Positions 46,623 through 56,175 of a stretch of DNA of 64,000 nt are shown here, one piece after another. The stretch covers positions 496,001 through 560,000 of the forward strand of contig NZ_JAMXHT010000002.1 of assembly GCF_023955655.1 (NCBI RefSeq). Reading direction: 5' to 3'. Origin of the DNA: Ralstonia soli (GTDB lineage Bacteria; Pseudomonadota; Gammaproteobacteria; Burkholderiales; Burkholderiaceae). A program made the translations under genes and the position numbers. The notes below the pieces were generated by a model that saw nothing but the letters and a program-made list of their open reading frames with translations, was not told where the DNA came from and made no database searches. Numbering within the stretch: position 1 is the first letter of the stretch; each line of letters opens with the position of its first letter.

Positions 46623-47486
46623 ATGTTGCAGCCGTTTGGCGTGAGACCACGGGGTCATCATCGGGAGCTCAAGACCGACAAGGGCGGTCCGCGCCCAGTC
46701 ACGCCTGAAAGAGCCGAGAGCGATGTCATGGTCACCCCGCTGGCGCGCGGCTTGGCCATACTCTCGGCCTTTGACGATGAGAAGACCTGGCTGGGCAACA
46801 AGGACATCACCCTGAAAACCGGTTTGCCGATGGCAACGGTCTCGCGTTTGCTGCAATCGCTGGTGGTGCTCGGCTATCTGCGTCATGACGAGCAGCACCG
46901 TAAATACCGCCTTGCCTCGGCAGCGTTGTCGCTCGGGTATGCCGCGATCGCCGAGAGCGAAATGCTGCAGGTGGCCGGCGGCGAAATGGAGAAGCTGGCG
47001 GAAGCCAGCGATACCCACGTGATGCTCGGCACACGCGACCGCCTCGACGTGATTGTGCTCGGCAGTCGCGCCGGCAGCCGGACGCTGCTGGCGCTCGACC
47101 TGAGGCCTGGCACGCGACTAAGCATGGCGCAGTCCATTGCCGGTGCAGCCCTGATGGCGGCGCTACCTGAAGGCGAGCGCAGCTATCTGCAAGGCGTCTT
47201 CGAACGCAAGGCCGGACGGGAGTGGCCATCGCAGCGACGGCGGATCGCCGAGAAACTCGCACAGATCAGCGAACTGGGTTTCTGCATGTCGCTTGGCGAA
47301 TGGGTGCCAGAAATCACCTCTGTCGCTGTGCCGGTCTGCATTCCTGAGCAGCCGCCGTGGGTGCTGGCTTGTATCGGCCGGACTTCGCGCATGACGCAGC
47401 TTCGTATCGAGTCGGAACTGGGCCCCCAGTTGGTCGCCGCATCTGAAACCTTGCAGAAGCGGTTGACGGCCAAAGAGCGAGTCTGA
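46623..47486 (+). CDS. IclR-family transcriptional regulator (first of a tandem pair)
   Basis: A 287-residue protein with an N-terminal winged helix (about 38-100: PLARGLAILSAFDDEKTWLGNKDITLKTGLPMATVSRLLQSLVVLGYL) and an IclR effector domain (about 105-280; AEKLAQISELGFCMSLGEWVPEITSVAVPV). It sits 195 bases after the BVMO operon. With the next gene it is a candidate for reading the TTCCGTAC operators, since it is the nearest regulator to the operon they precede. Confidence 0.92.
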   Translation: MLQPFGVRPRGHHRELKTDKGGPRPVTPERAESDVMVTPLARGLAILSAFDDEKTWLGNKDITLKTGLPMATVSRLLQSLVVLGYLRHDEQHRKYRLASAALSLGYAAIAESEMLQVAGGEMEKLAEASDTHVMLGTRDRLDVIVLGSRAGSRTLLALDLRPGTRLSMAQSIAGAALMAALPEGERSYLQGVFERKAGREWPSQRRRIAEKLAQISELGFCMSLGEWVPEITSVAVPVCIPEQPPWVLACIGRTSRMTQLRIESELGPQLVAASETLQKRLTAKERV

Positions 47487-47506
47487 ATCCCCTTATTCAG
47501 GAAGCA

Positions 47507-48316
47507 ATGGTGATGCAACGCCCATCAGGAGCACCGGTGCCCAATGCCGGCGCTGTCACGATGACGCTGGAGCGCGGACTGATGGTGCTTCGCGCATTCC
47601 GTAACGAGCGTATCCCGCTGACCAATGGCGAATTGGCGTTGCGCACGGGCTTGTCCCGGGCGACTGTGTCGAGATTGACGACGACGTTGATCCGTACCGG
47701 TTTTGTGCGCCGCGTTGCGGGTGGGCCCGAGTTCGAGCTTGCTCCAGGCGGGTACGGAATCGGACACGCTTATCTGCAGACGAATCCGATTACGCGGCTT
47801 GCGCATCCCCTGATGCAGCAATTGGCTGATCGGCTGAATGTCTCCGTTGCGCTCGCGGTGCCGGAGCATCTCGACATGCTTTATATCGGGCATCGGTCTA
47901 GCGTGCGGATTGCGACGCTGCGGCTGGGCGTCGGTTCGCTCGTGCCGATGGGGAGGACGGCCATCGGGCGGGCTTGGCTATCTGGTCTACGCGAAGAGGA
48001 GCGTCGCGATTACGTGGTTGCGATCCTTCAGGCCGCTGGCCCACAGGCCGATGTGCTGAAGCGGCGCATTGAAGCGGCCTTAGATGAGCTGCGTGACATT
48101 GGGGCCTGCGTGGCCATCGGTGAATACCAGCAGAATGCCTATGGCATCGCGCTACCGATCCGCGTTGGGCAGGCGGGTGTCCTGATGGCGCTGAGCTGCG
48201 GCGCGATTGAGGTGGCTGCCGATGCGGACACGCTGCGGCACCGCATCGTGCCGGCACTCAAAGACGCTGCCGCTGAGCTGACAGTCTTGCTGCGGGACAT
48301 TGACGCCGAGCCCTGA
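47507..48316 (+). CDS. IclR-family transcriptional regulator (second of a tandem pair)
   Basis: A 269-residue IclR protein 20 bases after the first, with winged helix (about 16-75: MTLERGLMVLRAFRNERIPLTNGELALRTGLSRATVSRLTTTLIRTGFV) and effector domain (YIGHRSSVRIATLRLGVGSLVPMGRTAIGRAWL; IGACVAIGEYQQNAYGIALPI). It differs enough from its neighbour to be a separate regulator rather than a recent duplicate. It is convergent with the aldehyde dehydrogenase gene at 48360. Two adjacent IclR genes suggest heteromeric action or separate regulons. Confidence 0.92.
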   Translation: MVMQRPSGAPVPNAGAVTMTLERGLMVLRAFRNERIPLTNGELALRTGLSRATVSRLTTTLIRTGFVRRVAGGPEFELAPGGYGIGHAYLQTNPITRLAHPLMQQLADRLNVSVALAVPEHLDMLYIGHRSSVRIATLRLGVGSLVPMGRTAIGRAWLSGLREEERRDYVVAILQAAGPQADVLKRRIEAALDELRDIGACVAIGEYQQNAYGIALPIRVGQAGVLMALSCGAIEVAADADTLRHRIVPALKDAAAELTVLLRDIDAEP

Positions 48317-48359
48317 CTCTCGGCGCCGACGTGCGCGCGGCGCTTCGACGCGGACAATG

Positions 48360-49847
48360 TCACGCAAGCGGTTGGTCCAGCACGATGGTTTTTGATTCAA
48401 CGAAGGCGTTCAGCCCTTCGACACCGCCCTCGCGGCCCATACCGGATTGCTTGAATCCACCAAAGCCGATCGAGAAGTCGGTGCGTGATGCATTGTGGCC
48501 GACGCTACCGGTGCGCAGTTGCCGCGCTACGTTCAGCGCACGCTGGGTGTCTGGCGTGAACACCACAGCATTCAGCCCGAAGATGGAGTCGTTGGCAAGT
48601 TCGATGGCATGCGCTTCGCTGTCCGCGGCGATCACGGACAGTACCGGACCGAATATCTCTTCCTGCGCAATCGTCGAGCGGTTATCGACGTTGCCGAACA
48701 CTGTCGGCTCGAAATAGAACCCACGTGACAAGTGAAGCGGGCGTGCCCCACCGGCAGCGAGCGTTGCGCCTTCGGCAATGCCTTTGGCGACATACTGCTC
48801 GACCGTGTCGCGCTGGCGCGCCGTGGCAAGCGGACCGACCGTCGTATCGTCGTCGAACGGATCGCCGAGCACCATCTTGCGCGCTGCCTCGCTCAACGCT
48901 TCGACCATCGCGTTGTGCTTCGCACGCGGAACAATGATGCGCGTCAGGCTGTGACAGACCTGACCGGTGAGGTAGCTGAAGTACGAACTGCCGAGCGTTT
49001 GAGCCGCCGCGCCGATATCGTAATCATCTAGAACGAGTGCAGCCGATTTGCCACCCAGCTCCAGCGTGACGCGGGCGATCCGTCCTGCCGCCGCCGCGCT
49101 GATACTGCGGCCGGCAGCGGTCGAGCCGGTAAATGTGATTTTGTCCACGTTCGGATTGCGGACCAGCATTTCGGAAACGTCGCGGTCCGCCGTTACGACG
49201 TTGACGACACCAGGCGGCAGCCCGACCTCGTCACAGATCTGCGCGAACAAATAGGCGGAAGTCGGCGCTTCCGGCGATGGCTTGACGACGACCGTGCAGC
49301 CCGCGAGCAGCGCGGGGGCGACTTTGTAAGCGAGCAGCGCTGCAGGGCCGTTCCACGGCACGATTGCGAGCACGACGCCCACTGGTTCCTTGACCGAGTA
49401 GGCCTGGTGCCCAGTGACCGAACGGTGCGATTCGACGAAAGGATAGGTGGCAGCCATCCCCGCATACTGGCGAAATGCTGCGCCAAGAAACTGGCCGATG
49501 CGCGGCTTGGCAATCCGCTGGAGGATGCCTGATTCGATGCTCCACCCCCGCGCGAACTCGTCGTTTGCGCTCTCCACGCGCTGCGCGATCTTTTCCAGGT
49601 ACACAGCGCGCTCGCCGGGTGTCATGCGAGGCCAGGGTCCGTGGTCGAACGCCCGGCGTGCGGCGTCGACCGCGCGTGTGGCGGTAGCGGCGTCGGCTCG
49701 TGCAACGCGGGCTGCGACGCGCTCGGTGCTGCAGTCGAGTACCTCAAACGTTTCAGTGGAAGACGCAGGCGTCCATTTGCCGTCAATGTAGAAACAGTCC
49801 GGGTGATTCAGCGGGATGGTCCGATCGGTTGTGTGCATGGTAGGCAT
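48360..49847 (-). CDS. aldehyde dehydrogenase
   Basis: A 495-residue NAD(P)+-dependent ALDH. Typical motifs are YIDGKWTPASSTETFEV at the N-terminus, VLAIVPWNGPAALLAYKVAPALLAG, FTGSTAAGRSI, the catalytic Glu in TLELGGKSAALV, the nucleophile Cys near residue 297 in LTGQVCHSLTRIIVP, and EEIFGPVLSVIA. It is the last gene of a minus-strand run MFS - GMC dehydrogenase - ALDH (15-base gap), and would oxidise the aldehyde made by the GMC enzyme. Confidence 0.92.
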   Translation of the reverse strand: MPTMHTTDRTIPLNHPDCFYIDGKWTPASSTETFEVLDCSTERVAARVARADAATATRAVDAARRAFDHGPWPRMTPGERAVYLEKIAQRVESANDEFARGWSIESGILQRIAKPRIGQFLGAAFRQYAGMAATYPFVESHRSVTGHQAYSVKEPVGVVLAIVPWNGPAALLAYKVAPALLAGCTVVVKPSPEAPTSAYLFAQICDEVGLPPGVVNVVTADRDVSEMLVRNPNVDKITFTGSTAAGRSISAAAAGRIARVTLELGGKSAALVLDDYDIGAAAQTLGSSYFSYLTGQVCHSLTRIIVPRAKHNAMVEALSEAARKMVLGDPFDDDTTVGPLATARQRDTVEQYVAKGIAEGATLAAGGARPLHLSRGFYFEPTVFGNVDNRSTIAQEEIFGPVLSVIAADSEAHAIELANDSIFGLNAVVFTPDTQRALNVARQLRTGSVGHNASRTDFSIGFGGFKQSGMGREGGVEGLNAFVESKTIVLDQPLA

Positions 49848-49862
49848 TCCGTGAATGAGGAA

Positions 49863-51485
49863 TCAGCGGGAAACAGCTCGGGCGGGGGCGGCATCCGCGC
49901 GGATCATGTCAGCGCCTTTCTCGCCGATCATGATGCAGGCCGCGTTGGTGTTTCCGGCAACAATCCTGGGCATGATGGACGCGTCGATGACGCGCAGCCG
50001 GCTAACGCCGCGTACCCGCAGCCTCGGGTCGACAACGGCTTGCCCGTCGACGCCCATCCGGCACGTGCCGACCTGATGCCATCCGCTGTTGCCGTTCTTC
50101 TTGAGATGTTCGAGTAACTGTTCGTTAGTCGTAACTGACACGCCAGGTACCAGCTCGTTGACGATCCGCGACGAAAGCGGCGCAGCTTCAGCGATACGCC
50201 GCATCAACCTCAAGCCTGCGATCGAGCGCCGGATGTCGCCCGGATCGCTCAAGTAGTTCGGATGAAATGCGGGAGCCTGGAGTGGGTCGGGCGACTTCAG
50301 CGCCAGATGACCGCGAGAATCGGGTGTCAGCAGCACCATCGACCCGCTGACGGCCGGAAAGTCGTCGACGACCGGATTACCGGATGCGTTGAACTTGAAC
50401 GTCATCGGGCTCACCGTCAGTTGCAAGTCCGCTTCTGGACGCCCGGCTTCGCTGCGGGCATAGGCTGTTACGGGCGCTGCGCCGAGCGCGAGGTAGCCGC
50501 TGCCTGTGAGCAGGTAGCGTATGCCTTCCAGATATTTGTGTAGGCCGCGCAGCCGGTGGTTGTACGAGCTTTCCGGCGTGACACGCCACGCGAGCGAGCC
50601 GAACCAGTGATCCTGCAGGTCGCGGCCCACACCAGGGGATTCGATTGTTGCCGCGATTCCATGGTGGTGCAGGGCCGCGCCGTCACCGATGCCCGACAAC
50701 ATCAACAGATGCGGCGAGGCGAGCGCGCCACCCGACAGGATCACTTCACGTGCCGCAGCGATCTGTCGCCGCTCGCCTTGGTCGATTACCTCGATGCCGG
50801 TGGCCTGGCCGGATTCCAGCAGCACGCGGGTCACACGCACACCAGTGCGCACGGTCAGGTTGCGACGATGGCGCACCGGCTCAATAAACGCGTTGTACGA
50901 CGTATGGCGGCGCCCGTTCCGGATCGTGTATTGCCGATAGGCAACGCCTTCGTGTGGAGGGCCGTTTAGGTCCGCGCTGCGCTGAATGCCGACCTGTTGC
51001 GCGGCGGCAATGAAGTCGTCGGCGGTTGGGTGGGTCACCGCAGCGTCGCTCACGTGCAGTGGACCCTGACCACCGTGATACTCGCTTGCGCCGCGCTGGT
51101 TCGCTTCGGACCGGATGAAATAGGGCAGCACATCGGCCCAACTCCATCCGTCGTTGCCGAGTGCGGCCCACTGGTCGAAATCGCTCGGCTGGCCTCGCAT
51201 GTAGATCATGCCGTTGATCGAACTGCTGCCGCCCAGGCCTTTGCCGCGTGGCCAGTACACGGTACGTCCGCCAAGCGTGGGCACGGGCTCGGTATCGAAG
51301 GCCCAGTTGAACTGCTTGTTCATGAACAACTTGCCGGCACCGGCGGGCATGCGCACCCAGAGGTGATTCATGTCCGGGCCGGCTTCAACGAGCAGAACGC
51401 GAACGCCGGGATCCTCTGACAGGCGGCTGGCCACCACACACCCCGCAGACCCCGCGCCGACCACGATGTAGTCGTAGATTTCCAT
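49863..51485 (-). CDS. GMC-family oxidoreductase (choline-dehydrogenase-like)
   Basis: A 540-residue FAD alcohol dehydrogenase. The N-terminus [31 protein letters not shown] binds [35 protein letters not shown] is the first GMC signature, and [18 protein letters not shown] the second. The active-site His/His pair lies in [13 protein letters not shown] and the C-terminal [18 protein letters not shown]. It is unlike the Cys-cluster GMC enzyme at 25096. It follows the MFS gene by 12 bases. Alcohols, polyethylene glycol or choline-like compounds are family substrates; which one is used here is unknown. Confidence 0.92.
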   Translation of the reverse strand: MEIYDYIVVGAGSAGCVVASRLSEDPGVRVLLVEAGPDMNHLWVRMPAGAGKLFMNKQFNWAFDTEPVPTLGGRTVYWPRGKGLGGSSSINGMIYMRGQPSDFDQWAALGNDGWSWADVLPYFIRSEANQRGASEYHGGQGPLHVSDAAVTHPTADDFIAAAQQVGIQRSADLNGPPHEGVAYRQYTIRNGRRHTSYNAFIEPVRHRRNLTVRTGVRVTRVLLESGQATGIEVIDQGERRQIAAAREVILSGGALASPHLLMLSGIGDGAALHHHGIAATIESPGVGRDLQDHWFGSLAWRVTPESSYNHRLRGLHKYLEGIRYLLTGSGYLALGAAPVTAYARSEAGRPEADLQLTVSPMTFKFNASGNPVVDDFPAVSGSMVLLTPDSRGHLALKSPDPLQAPAFHPNYLSDPGDIRRSIAGLRLMRRIAEAAPLSSRIVNELVPGVSVTTNEQLLEHLKKNGNSGWHQVGTCRMGVDGQAVVDPRLRVRGVSRLRVIDASIMPRIVAGNTNAACIMIGEKGADMIRADAAPARAVSR

Positions 51486-51497
51486 TGAACGCGTCTC

Positions 51498-52784
51498 TTA
51501 TCGGGATTGTGGAATCAGCGGAACAATCGTCGCCGCGATGATGGCGGGAATCGCAAACGCGTAGAAGTTCCAGTGCAGCCCAAGATTGGAGCCGACGATC
51601 CAGCCGCCGATCATCGGTCCCAGAATCGAGCCGAAACGCCCGATGGCCTGCGCGCCGCCGAGCGCCGACCCTCTGCACGCAGTCGGGAAGTGTGCGGCGA
51701 TATGACCGTAGATCAGGCTGCTGGTGCCGATCGACCCTAACCCCGCGCCAAACACGGCAAGCATCAGCCATGCGGAATCGAGCTTTTGGCTCAGCGCAAT
51801 CAGCGATAGTCCGCCAATGAGGAGGAATGGGAGCATCACGTGTCGTGAGCCCAGACGATCGGCCATCCACGCGCCGCTGAGCATGCCAACGACAGCACCG
51901 AGTTGCATCACCAGCAGAAATTGCAGTGACGAACCGAGAGGGTAGCCGGCAGCACGCATTAACTGCGGTAGCCACGCGTTGAGCCCGTAGATGATCAACT
52001 GGACGCAGAAGGCCATGACCGCCAGTAGCAATATGGTGGTGCGGAACTCCCGAGAGAGTACCAATCGATAACCGCTTGCCGCATGCGCTATATCGTGCGG
52101 CGAGCGCTGGGCGTTCTTGTCTTGTAGGATTTGGTCGAGATCGAGTGCGTATCGGGCAGCAAGCTTGCGAGCCTCGTCGATGCGGTCGCGGCTCACCAGA
52201 AAATCGACCGACTCGGGAAGGAAGACGTACATCACCGGCAGGATCAGCGCGTAGAACGCACCGAGGGCGTACAACATGCGCCAGCCATGCTGATGAAGCA
52301 ACTCGATTGCGAGCAGCGCGCAGACGACGCCACCCACCGAGTAGCCGGTCAGTGTGAGCGCGTTATACAGCTGGCGTCGATTCTTGGGCGCGTACTCCAC
52401 CGACAGCGCGACGGCGGATGGAACGACCCCGCCCATACCGATCCCGGTGAGGAAGCGGGCGGCTCCCAGGAACGTCGGGGACGTCGCAAGCGCGCAGACG
52501 ATTGAACCGATGGAAAACCACAGGACCCCGGTCATAAGCAGCTTGCGCCGGCCAATTCGGTCGGTGAGCGGACCTGCCACCACCAGCCCAACCATCAGGC
52601 CAACCAGCGTCCAGCTCCCGATCATGCCGGCGGTGGCGGGGCTCAGGTTCCAGCCGGGTTCCTCCATCAAATGTGGGATGGTTGCACCGTAAACGATGAG
52701 ATCGTAGCCATCGGCTACGAGTGTCAGGAAGCATAGGATGACGACCCAAAGGCTGCTTCGGACCGGCGCTGTTGTTCGACTCAC
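51498..52784 (-). CDS. MFS transporter, aromatic-acid:H+ symporter (AAHS) type
   Basis: A 428-residue, 12-helix inner-membrane importer. TLVADGYDLIVYGATIPHLMEEPGWNLSPATAGMIGS resembles the DGYD/first-helix motif of BenK/PcaK, followed by GPLTDRIGRRKLLMTGVLWFSIGS (MFS loop 2-3 motif) and MADRLGSRHVMLP (loop 8-9). It leads an operon with the GMC enzyme and ALDH, so it probably brings in the alcohol or a related aromatic acid. Confidence 0.9.
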   Translation of the reverse strand: MSRTTAPVRSSLWVVILCFLTLVADGYDLIVYGATIPHLMEEPGWNLSPATAGMIGSWTLVGLMVGLVVAGPLTDRIGRRKLLMTGVLWFSIGSIVCALATSPTFLGAARFLTGIGMGGVVPSAVALSVEYAPKNRRQLYNALTLTGYSVGGVVCALLAIELLHQHGWRMLYALGAFYALILPVMYVFLPESVDFLVSRDRIDEARKLAARYALDLDQILQDKNAQRSPHDIAHAASGYRLVLSREFRTTILLLAVMAFCVQLIIYGLNAWLPQLMRAAGYPLGSSLQFLLVMQLGAVVGMLSGAWMADRLGSRHVMLPFLLIGGLSLIALSQKLDSAWLMLAVFGAGLGSIGTSSLIYGHIAAHFPTACRGSALGGAQAIGRFGSILGPMIGGWIVGSNLGLHWNFYAFAIPAIIAATIVPLIPQSR

Positions 52785-53239
52785 GTTGTCTCCTTACTTT
52801 TGTTTTGTATCTGCGTTGTCGCCAAGCAGACCTTGCTGGCTTTCACGGGCATGACGATCCTGCTCGCCAGACCGCGGTTGCTCAGTGGGCGAATGGAGTG
52901 CCCGGTTTTTCTTGAAGTGTGTTGGGTGCGGTCCTATGTGGTTGGCGTATCTCGCGCGAGTACGTACCGGGTGCATGGAATGAGGGTACGCACCGCGAGC
53001 ATGGTGCGGACCACCTATGCGGATGAGCCGTATGGCGTCCAGGAAGAGGGCGTTCAACGCTGCCGCCTGATCGGGTGATCGACGAGCCCCTGCGGCAGGT
53101 CGCCCGCCGGATTCGAACAGGCTCCGGCTCGTAATAGACAGCGTACGAGCATGCTCGTGGCAAACCAATTGAGCGTTTACGAAGCAGTAATTCGATTGGG
53201 TCGAATCCGACAGGTGCGAGCCGGGAAGAAGGCGCAGCC
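52785..53239. other. 455-base stretch with no recognised gene
   Basis: Lies between the MFS start and the alpha/beta hydrolase stop. Frames of 90-150 codons occur on both strands, but their predicted proteins are Arg/His/Pro-rich and lack starts or motifs. The bases just right of 52784 are T-rich and likely carry the promoter of the MFS-GMC-ALDH operon. A small CGCACC/GGTGCG stem is seen near 52990-53010. Confidence 0.45.
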
Positions 53240-54172
53240 TTACATGTTGAGATGCTTACGGAAGAACGGCACCAGTTGGGCCAACGCCTGGCTGGTGGGC
53301 TCGGGCTTGTCGTAAAGGTCGTAGTGGGTGGCACCGTCTACGACCTGAAGCGTCTTTTGGCTCGATCGGGCGCGGCTGAACAGTTCGAAACCGTCCCGAT
53401 AAGAACCGAATGCCCCCGGCTCCCCACCGCCGATGACAATGTGCAGGGGCTGTGTCAGCAGGTGCTCGGCCAGGAAGAAGGCATCCCAGCCGACCGCCGG
53501 CGCGAGGCTCGAAAATCGCAGTTTGTTGGGCGAGCCCGGCTGCTGGCCGCGCGGCGTCTTGTAATAGTCGACTGCCTCGACGATGTCCACATTGCTCAGG
53601 CCTGCCTGTTCGCGCTCCTGTTGCGAGTTTGGAATGTAGGTCGTCAGCATCGGCTCGGCGCCCCTCGCTTCTGCCGTGCGCTGCTGGGCAATGGCATCCA
53701 GCGTCTTCAGCGCTGCATCGGGCGTCATGTCGCCCTCGCGCATCAGCCGGCCGTAATTGGCGGCAACCACTGTTCCCACCGCTTTGAAGCGACGCTCGGT
53801 CATCGCGGCGTTGACTGCGTATCCGCCGCCGCCGCAAATGCCCAATACGCCGATGCGGTTCTCGTCCACGTAGGGGAGTGTGACAAGGTAGTCCACCGCG
53901 CAGCGGTAGTCTTCCACCCGCGTTGCAGGGTCCTCACTGAAGCGTGGCTCGCCGCCGCTCGCGCCTTGGGTAGACGCGTCGAAGGCCAGTGTGATGAAAC
54001 CCTGCTCGGCGAGTTTCTCCCCATAGATGGCGCCCGACGTCTGCTCCTTGCAGCTACTGATGGGATGGCCGCAGACGATCGCGGGATAGGTCTTCTTCTC
54101 GTCGAAGTCCCTCGGGAAGCGAAGGTCAGCAACCATATCCCACGTGCGGTTCTTGAATGTTACGGTTTTCAT
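53240..54172 (-). CDS. alpha/beta hydrolase with Cys nucleophile (dienelactone-hydrolase-like)
   Basis: A 310-residue hydrolase. The nucleophile elbow is GICGGGG with Cys113 where most hydrolases have Ser, as in dienelactone hydrolases. It also has PAIVCGHPISSCKEQTSGAIYGEKLAEQGFITLAFDASTQGASGGEP, and His near 281 in GATHYDLYDKP. No signal peptide is present, so it acts in the cytoplasm. It is divergent from the LysR gene at 54384, the usual layout of a LysR-controlled enzyme. A thioester, lactone or cyclic-enol substrate is plausible. Confidence 0.85.
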   Translation of the reverse strand: MKTVTFKNRTWDMVADLRFPRDFDEKKTYPAIVCGHPISSCKEQTSGAIYGEKLAEQGFITLAFDASTQGASGGEPRFSEDPATRVEDYRCAVDYLVTLPYVDENRIGVLGICGGGGYAVNAAMTERRFKAVGTVVAANYGRLMREGDMTPDAALKTLDAIAQQRTAEARGAEPMLTTYIPNSQQEREQAGLSNVDIVEAVDYYKTPRGQQPGSPNKLRFSSLAPAVGWDAFFLAEHLLTQPLHIVIGGGEPGAFGSYRDGFELFSRARSSQKTLQVVDGATHYDLYDKPEPTSQALAQLVPFFRKHLNM

Positions 54173-54383
54173 GGTGATGTCCTGTCATTTGCGCTAGCCG
54201 GATGCCTTGCCTTTCAGGCGGTGCGGCCATGGATAGATTCGGAGGCGTTTCTCGAAGAGCGCGTCGACTTCGACAGGCTTCATGGAGACTACGCCGTGGC
54301 TTTTTGTACGAACAAGTTTATGCTTGGACGAACTCGGTGATAATCTCGAAAAAATTGGATGCAGTTATTAGTCAGGCTTCTGA

Positions 54384-55280
54384 ATGAACGGCAGCAACCT
54401 CAAAGATCTCACGGCATTCCTGCTTGTCGCCGAGGAAAGCAGCTTTACCCGCGCTGCTGCACGCCTGGGCATATCCCAGTCGGCACTCAGCCAAGTCATC
54501 CGGGGGCTTGAAACGCGGCTGGGCCTGCAGCTGTTCGCGCGCACCACGCGCAGCGTTTCGGTGACGCCGGCAGGTGAGCGGCTGCTCGAGTTGATCGGCC
54601 CTGCCATGGGGGAAATCGACTCGGGTCTGGAGGAGATCACCCAACTGCGCGACAAGCCAGCCGGGACGATTCGACTCAACGCCGATGAATATGCGGTACA
54701 GCAGGTACTGCAGCCTGCAATCACGCGATTCCTGCCGACCTATCCGGACATCCGCGTTGAACTCCATATCGACTATGGGCTGACCGATATCATTAGTGGC
54801 CGCTACGATGCGGGCGTGCGTCGGGGCGGATTGGTGGCGAAGGACATGGTCGCTGTACAGATCAGCTCTGCCCATCCTATGTCGGTAGTCGGAGCACCGG
54901 CCTATTTCATCCGGAAACCGATACCGAAGCGCCCGAGCGACTTGACCGAACATCTGTGCATCAATCTCCGTCTGCCGACACATGGCGAGCACTTCGCATG
55001 GGTGTTCACAAAAGCAGGGAAGGAGCAACGCATCAAAGTGGATGGCCAACTGGTCAGCAACAGCATCGCGTCTGCACGCGATGCGGCGCTGAGCGGACTC
55101 GGCTTGGCTTATCTACCGCATGCCTATGTTCGTGATCATCTGTCCTCGGGGCAGTTGACCGAAGTGCTGTCGGGTTGGCGCAAGACCTTCGAGCCCTACT
55201 ACCTCTACTACCCGCGACGCCGTCACGCTTCCCCTGCATTTTCGCTGCTGGTCGATGCACTTCGCTGGCGCATTGATTGA
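54384..55280 (+). CDS. LysR-family transcriptional regulator
   Basis: A 298-residue regulator with the N-terminal winged helix (about 1-62: DLTAFLLVAEESSFTRAAARLGISQSALSQVIRGLETRLGLQLFARTTRSVSVT) and a LysR substrate-binding domain (about 90-298). It is divergent from the Cys-nucleophile hydrolase (211-base gap), its probable target. The gap is AT-rich toward the LysR gene; no unambiguous T-N11-A site could be fixed by eye. Confidence 0.92.
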   Translation: MNGSNLKDLTAFLLVAEESSFTRAAARLGISQSALSQVIRGLETRLGLQLFARTTRSVSVTPAGERLLELIGPAMGEIDSGLEEITQLRDKPAGTIRLNADEYAVQQVLQPAITRFLPTYPDIRVELHIDYGLTDIISGRYDAGVRRGGLVAKDMVAVQISSAHPMSVVGAPAYFIRKPIPKRPSDLTEHLCINLRLPTHGEHFAWVFTKAGKEQRIKVDGQLVSNSIASARDAALSGLGLAYLPHAYVRDHLSSGQLTEVLSGWRKTFEPYYLYYPRRRHASPAFSLLVDALRWRID

Positions 55281-55353
55281 TCCATCGTGTTGCCAGGCCT
55301 TGGAGAGGCCGAGATGGCATTTACGTATTCGACCGCGCTGCAAGAAGCCCCGA

Positions 55354-56136
55354 TCAAGAAACGGATCGCTTCGACGTGATGCCACCATCGACCGTCACGA
55401 TCGTGCCTGTGGTGTAGTTCGAGCGCGGGGAAGCCAGATAGACGAACAGATCTGCGACCTCCTCGACGGTGGCGGGGCGGCCCAGCGGATACCGAGCCAG
55501 TAGTTCGGCGCAACGCGCTTCATCGCCGAGCAGGTGGGCCGCATGGCTCTTGAGTACCTTGGCGATGCGTTCGGTGGCGACAGGCCCTGGGTTGACGCCC
55601 ACCACGCGAATGCCGTCGTCGAGGCTGCGGCCGCCCAGGGCGCAGGTGAACGCCATCAATGCGGCGTTGCCCGTCGTCCCGGCGATGTAGTTGAAATCGA
55701 AGTTCTGGCCGCCGTTTCCGATGTTATTCAGAATGACGCCGCGTCCGCGCGTCTTCATTTCCAAATACATGGAGCGCGTCAGGTTGATGTAGCCGAACAC
55801 CTTCAGCTCCCAGCCCTTGCGCCACGCATCTTCGTCAACGTCCCACAGCGTGCCGCCCGGAATGGCACCGGCGTTGTTCACGAGAATGTCGGCATGACCC
55901 GCCCATGCAACGATGTCGGCAATCGCGCCGGGCCGGGTCATGTCCAGTGCAAGTACATCGACCTCCACGTTGTGCGAGGATCGAAGTTCCTCAGCAAGCG
56001 CATGAAGCTTTTCCGCTGACCGGGCAACCAGCGACAGATGGCAGCCTTCACGGGCAAAAGATCTCGAAAGGCCTTCGCCGATACCTTGTGACGCTCCGGT
56101 GACCAGTACGCGCTGGCCTGCGAGTCTCATATCCAT
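55354..56136 (-). CDS. SDR-family protein with atypical active site
   Basis: A 260-residue Rossmann protein with cofactor motif TGASQGIG and NNAGA, and an ending TIVTVDGGITSKRSVS. The active-site tyrosine Tyr150 is present in NYIAGTTGNAALMAF, but the usual YxxxK lysine is a Thr (Thr154). The upstream Ser position reads NNIGNGGQNF instead of a clear Ser. It may therefore be an SDR with altered chemistry or a non-reductase role. It is the last gene of the liv operon (39 bases after livF), so it probably acts on the imported compound. Confidence 0.88.
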   Translation of the reverse strand: MDMRLAGQRVLVTGASQGIGEGLSRSFAREGCHLSLVARSAEKLHALAEELRSSHNVEVDVLALDMTRPGAIADIVAWAGHADILVNNAGAIPGGTLWDVDEDAWRKGWELKVFGYINLTRSMYLEMKTRGRGVILNNIGNGGQNFDFNYIAGTTGNAALMAFTCALGGRSLDDGIRVVGVNPGPVATERIAKVLKSHAAHLLGDEARCAELLARYPLGRPATVEEVADLFVYLASPRSNYTTGTIVTVDGGITSKRSVS

Positions 56137-56175
56137 GCGTTGCTCCTGGCCTTCGTCTCCACGAATGGTCTAGAT

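Noticed and set aside
52794-53334. Overlapping minus frames in the gap after the Cys-nucleophile hydrolase
   Set aside because: His/Arg/Pro-rich products without motif, start signal or family.
54300-54380. Possible LysR T-N11-A site in the divergent hydrolase/LysR gap
   Set aside because: Several equally weak matches; none can be preferred by eye.
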